A stretch of 64,000 bases of DNA from Streptomyces sp. Root1304 (GTDB lineage Bacteria > Actinomycetota > Actinomycetes > Streptomycetales > Streptomycetaceae). Positions within the stretch are counted from its first letter, which is position 1. Every line of letters starts with the position of its first letter. A program made the position numbers and the translations under genes. The notes under the pieces were generated by a model that was given only the letters and a program-made list of their open reading frames with translations, was not told the DNA's origin and did not search any database. Shown here piece by piece: positions 39,041 through 46,303 of this stretch. Location of the stretch: the NCBI RefSeq assembly GCF_001426405.1, contig NZ_LMEP01000022.1, forward strand, positions 187,363 to 251,362. Direction: 5' to 3'.

Positions 39041-39048
39041 TACGGATC
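39041..39048 (+). promoter_or_regulatory. TTACGGA-type motif upstream of the epimerase
   Basis: The sequence CTCTTACGGATCCGTGAC (39037-39054) shares a CTTACGRA core with sites at 42383 and 46288. It lies about 58 bases before the epimerase ATG. Candidate response-regulator site. Confidence 0.4.
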
Positions 39049-39105
39049 CGTGACATGCGGAACGGCGGGCGGGGATGCGCGGACCGGGCGGCATAGCGTC
39101 GGAGG

Positions 39106-40134
39106 ATGCGTGTACTTGTGACTGGAGGCGCGGGCTTCATCGGCTCGCACATCGTCGCCGCACTGGCCTCCCGCGGACACGAACCGGTGGTCTTCGACCT
39201 GGCACGGGACGGGCGGGACGTCCGTGATCCCGAGGCCGTGCGGGAGGCCCTGCGCGGGATCGACGCCGTGTGCCACCAGGCCGCCAAGGTCGGCCTCGGC
39301 AAGGACTTCGGCGACGCCCCCGCCTATGTGTCGGCCAACGAGCTCGGCACCGCCGTCCTGCTGGCCGCGATGACGGCCGCGGGCGTCCGGCGTCTCGTGC
39401 TCGCCGGCTCGATGGTCGTCTACGGCGAGGGGCGCTACGCGTGCCCCGCGCACGGTGCGGTCCGGCCCGGCCCGCGCGCCGAGCAGGACCTCGCCGCCGG
39501 ACGGTTCGAGCCGCGCTGCCCGGACTGCGGCGCCGCCCTCTCCCCCGGCCTGGTCGCGGAGGACGCCCCGCTGGACCCCCGGAACGTGTACGCCACCACC
39601 AAGGTCGCCCAGGAACACCTCGCGTCCTCGTGGTCCCGGGCCACCGGCGGGCGCGTGGTCTCGCTGCGCTACCACAACGTCTACGGGCCGGGGATGCCCC
39701 GCGACACCCCGTACGCCGGAGTCGCCGCCCTCTTCCGTTCCTCGCTCGCGCGCGGCGAGGCCCCCCGCGTCTTCGAGGACGGCGGGCAGCGCCGCGACTT
39801 CGTCCACGTCCGGGACGTGGCCGGGGCGAACGCGGTCGCGCTGGACGCCCTGCCGGAGGCGCCGGGCTTCGCCGCGTACAACGTCGGCAGCGGCGACCCC
39901 CGGACCGTCGGCGACATGGCGAGCGCGCTGGCCGCCGCGTACGGCGGCCCGGAGCCGGTCGTCACGGGCGAGTACCGGCTCGGCGACGTCCGGCACATCA
40001 CCGCCGACTCGGCACGGCTGCGCCGGGAGCTGGGGTGGCGCCCGGAGGTCACCTTCGCCGACGGGATGGCCGAACTCGCCGGCGGTACGACCGAAGGGGC
40101 CCTTTCGCCCGCCGCGCCGGCCGGGCGTCCGTAA
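39106..40134 (+). CDS. NAD-dependent nucleotide-sugar epimerase with a zinc-ribbon-like insert
   Basis: 342 residues. Extended-SDR Rossmann motif TGGAGFIGSHIVAAL; catalytic Ser and YxxxK in GSMVVYGEG and YATTKVAQEH. Between them lies an insert with CPAHG and CPDCG, four Cys/His ligands typical of the epimerase subgroup that includes dTDP-L-rhamnose 4-epimerases. GGAGG abuts the ATG too closely to act as a ribosome-binding site, and TAGCGT at 39094-39099 fits a -10 for a leaderless message. Probably provides a sugar nucleotide for the adjacent glycosyltransferase locus. Confidence 0.9.
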   Translation: MRVLVTGGAGFIGSHIVAALASRGHEPVVFDLARDGRDVRDPEAVREALRGIDAVCHQAAKVGLGKDFGDAPAYVSANELGTAVLLAAMTAAGVRRLVLAGSMVVYGEGRYACPAHGAVRPGPRAEQDLAAGRFEPRCPDCGAALSPGLVAEDAPLDPRNVYATTKVAQEHLASSWSRATGGRVVSLRYHNVYGPGMPRDTPYAGVAALFRSSLARGEAPRVFEDGGQRRDFVHVRDVAGANAVALDALPEAPGFAAYNVGSGDPRTVGDMASALAAAYGGPEPVVTGEYRLGDVRHITADSARLRRELGWRPEVTFADGMAELAGGTTEGALSPAAPAGRP

Positions 40135-40219
40135 GGCCCAACACCGCGCCGGCCGGGCGTCCGCAGGTCCCCTCAGGGCCCAAGCGTGACCGGAGGGCGC
40201 GGCGCACCGCGCCCTCCGG

Positions 40220-41329
40220 TCACGTCGAGGCGGGCAGGGTCAGTTCGAAGCGGCAGCCTCCCGAGACGTTGCGCACGTCCGCCCGGCCCGCGTGGGCCTC
40301 GACGATGCCCCGGACGATCGCCAGGCCGAGTCCCGCGCCCGAGGGAGGGGTACGGGCCTCGGTCCCCCGCCATCCCGTGTCGAACACGCGCGGCAGGTCG
40401 TCCTCGGGAATGCCGCCACAGGCGTCCGTCACCGACAGCACCACCGCGCCCGCCCGGTGCTCGGCGGCGACGGCGACCGTGCCGTCCGCCGGGGTGTGCC
40501 GGATGGCGTTCACGAGGAGGTTGGAGAGCACCCGCGTCATCTCCTTGCCGTCCACCTCCACCGGGAGCGGTGCGATGTCCTCCCCCGCCAGGTGGACGCC
40601 GTGCTCGCGGGCGAGCGCGTCGGCACCGGCCAGCGCGTCGCCGACCAGGTCGTAGAGGGACATCCGGGTGGGGCTGAGCGCGAGTGCCCCCGCGTGGATG
40701 CGGGAGAGTTCGAAGAGGTCCCCGACCATCGTGTTCAGACGGTCGACCTCCGTCCGCATCTGGCGGTGGTAGCGGGCGGGATCGGCCGCCACGCCGTCCT
40801 CCAGCGCCTCCGACATCGCGCGCAGGCCCGCCAGCGGGGTGCGCAGGTCGTGCGAGATCCAGGCCACGAGTTCGCGCCGGGAGGTCTCCAGGGCCCGTTC
40901 GCGTTCACGCGAGGCGGCCAGCCGTTCGCTGGTCAGCGCCAGCTCACGGCTGAGGTCCGCGAACTCCGCGGGGGCGGGCACCAGCGGCGCCGTGAACGTC
41001 CCCTCCTCCCCGAAACCCCGGGCCGCGCCCACGAGTTCGCGGCAGCGCCGTACGACCTGGCGGCCGAGGAGCAGCGCGGTGGCCAGCGACACGGCGGCCG
41101 CCATCGCGACGACCAGGGTGACCACGCCGAGGTCGTGGGAGGACAGGAACATCGCCCAGGCCACCGCGAGCGTCCCGGCGAGCATCGCCGTCACGGCCAC
41201 GGCCGCGACGACGGCGAGCGACACGGCGAGGCTCCGGCGGCGCAGCAGCCGCAGGGCCACGGCGCCCAGCAGCCCGGCGGCGCCCGCGCCGAGGAGCGCG
41301 TACAGGGCGATGAGGAGGAGGTCACCCAC
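40220..41329 (-). CDS. Two-component sensor histidine kinase
   Basis: 369 residues. Three predicted membrane segments fall in the first 95 residues with little extracytoplasmic loop, so sensing is probably within or at the membrane. A HAMP-like linker (RELVGAARGFGEEG) leads to the dimerisation domain with phospho-acceptor His in WISHDLRTPLAG, then the N box (NLLVNAIRHTPADG), DACGGIPEDDLPRVF and GAGLGLAIVRGIVEAHAG. Its start overlaps the response regulator by 8 bases. Some G-box and N-box spacing is compact but complete. Confidence 0.94.
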   Translation of the reverse strand: MGDLLLIALYALLGAGAAGLLGAVALRLLRRRSLAVSLAVVAAVAVTAMLAGTLAVAWAMFLSSHDLGVVTLVVAMAAAVSLATALLLGRQVVRRCRELVGAARGFGEEGTFTAPLVPAPAEFADLSRELALTSERLAASRERERALETSRRELVAWISHDLRTPLAGLRAMSEALEDGVAADPARYHRQMRTEVDRLNTMVGDLFELSRIHAGALALSPTRMSLYDLVGDALAGADALAREHGVHLAGEDIAPLPVEVDGKEMTRVLSNLLVNAIRHTPADGTVAVAAEHRAGAVVLSVTDACGGIPEDDLPRVFDTGWRGTEARTPPSGAGLGLAIVRGIVEAHAGRADVRNVSGGCRFELTLPAST

Positions 41330-42311
41330 GGTCGGCCTCCGGGTGGCGGGGGGTGGTGGGCTCGGATTCGGGTACGGGTACGGGTGTGGCGTCGCTCGTA
41401 CGGGGGTCGGCCGGCCCGACGGCCTCGGCGCGGGCCGCAGCGGACACGTCCCCGCCCCCCGGGGCCGCGTCGAAGCGGTACCCCGCGCCCCAGACCGTCT
41501 GGATGAGCCGGGGGCTCGCCGCGTCGTCCTCGATCTTTCCGCGCAGGCGGCGGACGTGGACGGTCACGGTCGACAGGTCGCCGAAGTCCCAGCCCCAGAC
41601 CTCGCGCATCAGCCGCTCCCGGCCGCAGACCTGTCCCGGGTGGCGCAGGAAGTAGGCGAGCAGGTCGAACTCCCTCAGGGTGAGAGCGAGTTCCGTGCCG
41701 TTCTTGGTGACCCGCCGGGCCCTCGGGTCCAGGGACAGACCCGCCGCCGTGAGGTGCGGGCCGCCGGCCGGGGCAGGGGCGCTCGCCCTGCGCAGGACCG
41801 AACGCACCCGGAGGACCAGCTCCCGGGGGCTGAACGGCTTGGTCACGTAGTCGTCCGCGCCGACCTCCAGGCCCAGGATGCGGTCGTCCTCGTCGCCGCG
41901 CGCCGTGAGCATGATGACCGGGACGGGGCGGCCGCCGTCCTCCCGTGCGCGCAGCCGCCGGCAGACCTCCAGACCGTCCATGCCGGGCAGCATCAGGTCC
42001 AGGACCACGAGGTCGGGCCGCGCGTCCTCGGCGGCGCGCAAGGCGGCCGGGCCGTCGGCCGCGAGCCGTACGACGAACCCGGCGCGGCCCAGGTACCCCG
42101 CCACGACCTCCGAGACGGTCGGATCGTCGTCGACGACCAGCACCCGAGCCGGGGCGTCGGTCACGGCGGCGTCGAGGGGTGCGGCTGCTCCCGCCGTCTC
42201 GTGGGCACCCTCCGCGACCACCGCTGTCACCGTCCCGTCGCTCGCGACGGCGCCGGTCGCGCCCACCGGGTCGTGCCCCCGCCGCCCGCTCTCCACATCA
42301 CTCACTGCCAT
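41322..42311 (-). CDS. OmpR-family response regulator
   Basis: 329 residues, longer than usual because of an Ala/Val-rich N-terminus of about 55 residues and an acidic Pro-rich tail of about 35. Receiver domain VLVVDDDPTVSEVVAGYLG, phospho-acceptor Asp in LVVLDLMLPGMDG, LTARG and the Lys in YVTKPFSP. Winged helix LTLREFDLLAYFLRHPG to TVTVHVRRLRGKIEDD and GYRF. The true start could be further in. Upstream and divergent is the GT2 operon. Confidence 0.93.
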   Translation of the reverse strand: MAVSDVESGRRGHDPVGATGAVASDGTVTAVVAEGAHETAGAAAPLDAAVTDAPARVLVVDDDPTVSEVVAGYLGRAGFVVRLAADGPAALRAAEDARPDLVVLDLMLPGMDGLEVCRRLRAREDGGRPVPVIMLTARGDEDDRILGLEVGADDYVTKPFSPRELVLRVRSVLRRASAPAPAGGPHLTAAGLSLDPRARRVTKNGTELALTLREFDLLAYFLRHPGQVCGRERLMREVWGWDFGDLSTVTVHVRRLRGKIEDDAASPRLIQTVWGAGYRFDAAPGGGDVSAAARAEAVGPADPRTSDATPVPVPESEPTTPRHPEADRG

Positions 42312-42380
42312 GGCCCCAGCGTGTCACCCGTCCGGGCCCACCTGCCGCGGACTCTGCCACCCGCCCGGTGGGCGTCCGCG

Positions 42381-42390
42381 TTTCGTAAGG
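42381..42390 (-). promoter_or_regulatory. CTTACGAAA motif between the response regulator and the GT2 operon
   Basis: On the minus strand ACCTTACGAAACGCGGAC (42391-42374) matches ACCTTACGGAATGCGGAC (46286-46303) at 16 of 18 positions. It sits in the 124-base divergent gap between the response regulator and the glycosyltransferase, a good place for an autoregulated site. Confidence 0.5.
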
Positions 42391-42435
42391 TCTCGGATCC
42401 CCTTTTCCCGGTTCCGGATTCCTACGGTGTGGAGG

Positions 42436-43152
42436 GTGACTTCTTCTGCTTGCGCACCGCCCCGCGCGGACCTCGTACTGCCGTGCCTCGACGAGGCCGA
42501 GGCACTCCCCTGGGTGCTGGCGCGGGTGCCCGCCGGGTGGCGCGCCATCGTCGTCGACAACGGCTCGACCGACGGCTCCGCCGAGATCGCCCGCGCTCTC
42601 GGTGCGACGGTCGTCCACGAGAGCCGGCGTGGTTTCGGCGCGGCCTGCCACGCCGGGCTGCTCGCGGCCCGCGCCGACCTGGTCTGCTTCTGCGACTGCG
42701 ACGCCTCCATGGACCCCGGGCTGCTCGCCCCGATGGCCGCGCGCGTCGAGGCCGGCGAGGCCGATCTGCTCCTCGGCCGCCGCCGCCCGCAGGGACGGGG
42801 CGCGTGGCCGGCGCACGCCCGCGCCGGGAACATCGCCCTCGCGCACCTGCTGCGCCGCCGCACCGGCCTACGGCTCCACGACCTCGGCCCGATGCGGGTG
42901 GCCCGGCGCGAGGCCCTGCTCGGCCTCGGTCTGACGGACCGGCGCAGCGGCTACCCGCTCCAGATGGTCGTCCGGGCCTCGGACGCGGGCTGGCGGGTCG
43001 CCGAGACGGACGTGCCGTATCTGCCGCGCACGGGGAAGTCCAAGGTCACCGGCACGTGGCGGGGCACCTGGCACGCCGTGCGGGACATGCGCCGGGTGCT
43101 CGCCGAACCGCCGGCCGCGCAGTCCCTCACCGTCGGGGAGGTCTCCGTATGA
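42436..43152 (+). CDS. Family 2 glycosyltransferase, dolichyl-phosphate mannose synthase-like
   Basis: 238 residues from the GTG at 42436. GT-A fold: ADLVLPCLDEAEALPWVL, VVDNGSTDGSAEIARALGA, RRGFGAACHAGL and the metal-binding CDCDASMDPG. No C-terminal membrane helix. GGAG abuts the GTG, so the message may be leaderless. First gene of a three-gene coupled operon with DUF2064 and a methyltransferase. Confidence 0.88.
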   Translation: MTSSACAPPRADLVLPCLDEAEALPWVLARVPAGWRAIVVDNGSTDGSAEIARALGATVVHESRRGFGAACHAGLLAARADLVCFCDCDASMDPGLLAPMAARVEAGEADLLLGRRRPQGRGAWPAHARAGNIALAHLLRRRTGLRLHDLGPMRVARREALLGLGLTDRRSGYPLQMVVRASDAGWRVAETDVPYLPRTGKSKVTGTWRGTWHAVRDMRRVLAEPPAAQSLTVGEVSV

Positions 43153-43823
43153 GCACCGTCCGCAGGAGTGCCTCCCCCGTGGGCTCCCCGCGCGCCTTCC
43201 CCGCGAGCACGCTCCTCGTCATCGCCAAGGCGCCCGTCGCCGGGCGGGTCAAGACGCGTCTCACCCCGCACTTCGCACCGAAGCAGGCCGCCGAGCTGGC
43301 GCGCGCGGCTCTGGAGGACACCCTCGCGGCCGTGCTCGCCACCCCGGCCGGACGCCGGGTGCTCGTTCTCGACGGACGGCCCGGGCCATGGGTGCCCGAG
43401 GGCATCGAGGTCGTACCGCAGTGCGCGGGTGCCCTCGACGTCCGGCTCGCCGCAGCCTTCGCGCACGCCGAGGGACCGGCCCTGCTCATCGGCATGGACA
43501 CGCCGCAGGTCACCCCCGGTCTCCTCGCCCAGGGGCTCGACTTCGGCGGGACCGACGCCTGGTTCGGCCCCGCCGACGACGGCGGGTTCTGGGCGCTCGG
43601 ACTGGCCGAACCCGACCCGGCGCTGCTCCTCGGCGTCCCCATGTCCGTGGGCCATACCGGGAGGGAGCAGCGCCGGCGGCTCACCGCGTCGGGGCGCCTC
43701 GTACGGGACCTGCCCGAGCTGTGCGACGTGGACGAGCCGGCCGACGCGGCGCGGGTCGCCGCCGCCTCGCCGGGCACCCGCTTCGCCGCCCTGTACGACG
43801 ACATGTGCGCGGTGGCTAGGTGA
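43149..43823 (+). CDS. DUF2064 (TIGR04282-type) glycosyltransferase-like protein
   Basis: 224 residues, ATG overlapping the GT2 stop (ATGA). The pattern LLVIAKAPVAGRVKTRLTP, then LLIGMDTPQVTP and WFGPADDGGFWALGL, is the nucleotidyltransferase-like DUF2064 family, related in fold to CofC and GT-A enzymes. Commonly paired with GT2 genes. It probably activates or transfers a sugar; the substrate is unknown. Confidence 0.9.
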   Translation: MSTVRRSASPVGSPRAFPASTLLVIAKAPVAGRVKTRLTPHFAPKQAAELARAALEDTLAAVLATPAGRRVLVLDGRPGPWVPEGIEVVPQCAGALDVRLAAAFAHAEGPALLIGMDTPQVTPGLLAQGLDFGGTDAWFGPADDGGFWALGLAEPDPALLLGVPMSVGHTGREQRRRLTASGRLVRDLPELCDVDEPADAARVAAASPGTRFAALYDDMCAVAR

Positions 43824-44476
43824 CCGCCCAGCTGGCCGAGCCCGCCGTCGCCTGGCGGGCCGATCCGTACACGGCGGCGCTCCGCACCGGCCGGGGGCCG
43901 CTCTATCTGCGGCGGGAGGACGGCTGGCTGCTGCCACTGGAGGTCGAGCGGTGGTGCGGCGAACCCGACGCGGCGGACGTCACCGTCCTGGACCGTTGCA
44001 CGGGGCCGGTGCTGGACGTCGGCTGCGGACCGGGCCGGCTGGTCGCCGCGCTCGCCGCCCGGGGGCACCGGGCGCTGGGTGTGGACGTCACCCCCGAGGC
44101 GGTGGACCGTACGGTACGGGCCGGGGGCAGCGCCCTGTGCCGCTCGGTGTTCGACCCGCTGCCGCGTGAGGGCCGCTGGGGCACCGTGCTGCTCATCGAC
44201 GGGAACATCGGCATCGGGGGCGACCCGGCCGCGCTCCTCCGCCGCGCGACGCGGCTCGCCGCGCCGGACGGCTCCCTGCTGGTGGAGGTGGCCCCGGAGG
44301 ATGTCGACGAACGCGTCGAGGTCCACGTGGACGACGGCCGGGGCGGCCGGGGCGCGCCCTTCCGCTGGGCGCGGCTCGGCACCCGGGCCCTGTGCGCCGG
44401 GGCCGCCGAGGCGGGCTGGACCCGTTCCCTGACCTGGCAGTCGGCGGGCCGCGCCTTCGTGGGCTTGCGGCGCTGA
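43820..44476 (+). CDS. Class I SAM-dependent methyltransferase
   Basis: 218 residues from a GTG overlapping the DUF2064 stop (GTGA). SAM motif I VLDVGCGPGRLVAALAARGH, motif II-like ALGVDVTPEAV, then LLIDGNIGIGGDP and SLLVEVAPED. The C-terminus has WARLGTRALCAGAAEAGW. Coupling to the two sugar genes suggests methylation of their glycolipid or saccharide product. Confidence 0.9.
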   Translation: MTAQLAEPAVAWRADPYTAALRTGRGPLYLRREDGWLLPLEVERWCGEPDAADVTVLDRCTGPVLDVGCGPGRLVAALAARGHRALGVDVTPEAVDRTVRAGGSALCRSVFDPLPREGRWGTVLLIDGNIGIGGDPAALLRRATRLAAPDGSLLVEVAPEDVDERVEVHVDDGRGGRGAPFRWARLGTRALCAGAAEAGWTRSLTWQSAGRAFVGLRR

Positions 44477-44643
44477 GGGACGGGCGGGGGGAGGGGGACT
44501 CTGCGGGTGAGCTGGCCGGGGCTGTTTGAGCGGGGCGGACTCAGCAGGGCTGTCCGAACGGGAAAGCGGCGGCCGAGCTGTCCCGCCCCACCGCCTCCCG
44601 GCGCCGCCGCCCACCCAACCGCCCGCCCGCAACTCACGCCCCC

Positions 44644-45102
44644 TCAAGGGCGTCGCCCAGCCACCCCCGGCCCCTTTCTCCCCCGCCCCGCGCCACCCGA
44701 CCGCCTCGCCCACCTCGCGCCCGCACGTGCCCCCGCGTATCCGGTCGTCGTCACCGCGACCGCCGCCATCGCCAGCAGCCAGTTCCGGGAGTAGTCCAGC
44801 GGCAGCACCGTCGCGTTGGCCACGCCGTCGGGGCGGAGGAGGGCCGGCAGGGCGACCGCCGTCAGGGAACCGGCGACGATCAGCGCCGCGCGCGGGACGC
44901 CGCGCGGGGGCCTCCCTGCGAGGATCCCGGCGACGGCGCCGACCGCGAGCACCAGGGGTGCGAGCAGCCCGTCGTGCACGAGGACTCCCCCGGCGAGCCA
45001 CAGCGCGGTCGACCAGGGCCGGGGCCCGTCCCACAGCAGTGCGCCGCCGAAGGTCATCAGGGCGATCCCGGCCGCCCCCACCCCGTATCGGACCGTCCTC
45101 AC
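44644..45102 (-). CDS. Small polytopic membrane protein coupled to a molybdopterin oxidoreductase
   Basis: 152 residues from a GTG that overlaps the oxidoreductase stop. Four predicted helices, including VGAAGIALMTFGGALLW, GLLAPLVLAVGAVAGIL and NWLLAMAAVAVTTTGYAG. The segment WLAGGVLVHDGLLAPLVL aligns by eye with WFVGAALLHDLVLLPLYA of the second copy at 49027, so the two are distant paralogues. Possible membrane partner or electron-transfer helper; function unknown. Confidence 0.78.
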   Translation of the reverse strand: MRTVRYGVGAAGIALMTFGGALLWDGPRPWSTALWLAGGVLVHDGLLAPLVLAVGAVAGILAGRPPRGVPRAALIVAGSLTAVALPALLRPDGVANATVLPLDYSRNWLLAMAAVAVTTTGYAGARAGARWARRSGGAGRGRKGPGVAGRRP

Positions 45103-46241
45103 ACGACCTCCAGTCGGCCGACCCACTTGGTCTGGAGCACGCCCGGCCGGTTCGGGGCGATGATCCGCGCCGGGTAGCCGTGGTCGGGGGAGAGCACCTC
45201 GCCGTCGAGGCGCAGCGCCAGCAGGGTGAGCGGGTCCCGGGCGTACCGGCGGCCCATCTCCATGACCCGGTACGCGCCGGCCGCTTCGAGCGACACCACC
45301 CGGCAGCGCGCGTTCGGGCCCGCTCCGGCCAGGTCCAGCAGGTCCCGCACCCGTACTCCGGTCCAGCGGGCCGACCGGCTCCAGCCCTCGACGCACGCGA
45401 GCGGCAGGGTCTCCTCGTGCTGCGGCAGGGCGCGCAGTTCCTCCAGGGTGAGGGTGTACGGGCGTGGTCCGGCGACGACGAGCCGCCAGTCGGCGAGCGT
45501 CTCCCCGGTGACGCGGGCCGCCTCGGCCGTGCGGTTCACGGGCAGCCCCCGGGGGCCGGGGGCGGGGCTGCGCGGGGCGAACAGGTTGAGGGGGCCGAGC
45601 GCGGTGACGGACTGGCCGACCGTGGTGAGCGTGACGGCGCCGACGCCCGCGGCGACGGCCGCGAGGAACCGGCGGCGGTCGGGTTCGTCTGCGGCGGGGA
45701 GGGCGAGGGTGCCGGGCGAGCGGCGGGTGAGGTGGTCGCGGATCCGCGGCCACTGGACGGCGATGTGGAGCAGGAGCGCGCCCAGCAGGAGCCAGGCGAC
45801 GGCGTAGTGCGCGGGGACGAACGAGAACGGCCAGGGGTACCACTGGAAGGTGTTGAGGAGTCCGGTGGCCAGTTCGAAGATCCCGGCGGCGACGAGCACG
45901 GCGACCGAGAGGCGCTCGGCCGCGTGCCGGACGGACCGCACCGGCGGCCATGCGAACAGGCGGGGGTAGACCGCCCACAGCTTGGCCAGGAGCAGCGGGA
46001 TCGCCGCCGTGCCGGAGGCCACGTGGAGGCCCTGGGTGAACCGGTAGCCCCAGGAGGGGCGGCTCGGCAGCCGGTCGACGAGCGGGCCGGGCGGGTGCTG
46101 GAGGCAGTGGCTCAGCACACCGGTCACGAAGCAGACGACGACGGCGAGTCCGAGCCACCGGCCCAGCGCGGTCGCGGTGCGGGCGTCGTGGAGCCGGGCC
46201 CTGAACGTGATCGGCGGGCCGTGGGGCGGGGTGGGGCGCAT
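45099..46241 (-). CDS. Cytochrome b561-like/sulfite oxidase-like molybdopterin oxidoreductase (copy 1)
   Basis: 380 residues. The N-terminal half has four or five membrane helices with conserved His suited to heme b (TQGLHVASG, VPAHYAVAW, LLLHIAVQW). The C-terminal half is a sulfite-oxidase/MsrP-type Moco domain with the Mo-ligand Cys in LPLACVEGWS and the closing motif DHGYPARIIAPNRPGVLQTKWVG. The fusion resembles MsrP and MsrQ joined in one chain, acting outside the membrane. A role in repairing oxidised substrates is inferred. No export signal is seen apart from the helices. Confidence 0.88.
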   Translation of the reverse strand: MRPTPPHGPPITFRARLHDARTATALGRWLGLAVVVCFVTGVLSHCLQHPPGPLVDRLPSRPSWGYRFTQGLHVASGTAAIPLLLAKLWAVYPRLFAWPPVRSVRHAAERLSVAVLVAAGIFELATGLLNTFQWYPWPFSFVPAHYAVAWLLLGALLLHIAVQWPRIRDHLTRRSPGTLALPAADEPDRRRFLAAVAAGVGAVTLTTVGQSVTALGPLNLFAPRSPAPGPRGLPVNRTAEAARVTGETLADWRLVVAGPRPYTLTLEELRALPQHEETLPLACVEGWSRSARWTGVRVRDLLDLAGAGPNARCRVVSLEAAGAYRVMEMGRRYARDPLTLLALRLDGEVLSPDHGYPARIIAPNRPGVLQTKWVGRLEVV

Positions 46242-46287
46242 GAGCCCATCACACCCCCGGAAGCACCCGCGCGGGCGCGTGGAACAC

Positions 46288-46303
46288 CTTACGGAATGCG
46301 GAC
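46288..46303 (+). promoter_or_regulatory. CTTACGGAA motif before the membrane glycosyltransferase
   Basis: ACCTTACGGAATGCGGAC (46286-46303) ends at the ATG of the glycosyltransferase and lies in the 62-base divergent gap with the molybdopterin enzyme. It matches the site at 42374-42391. Confidence 0.45.

Noticed and set aside
40128-40136. CCTTACGGA at the end of the epimerase as a fourth regulatory site
   Set aside because: It includes the stop codon and lies between convergent genes, so I did not list it as a site, only mentioned it with the motif finding.
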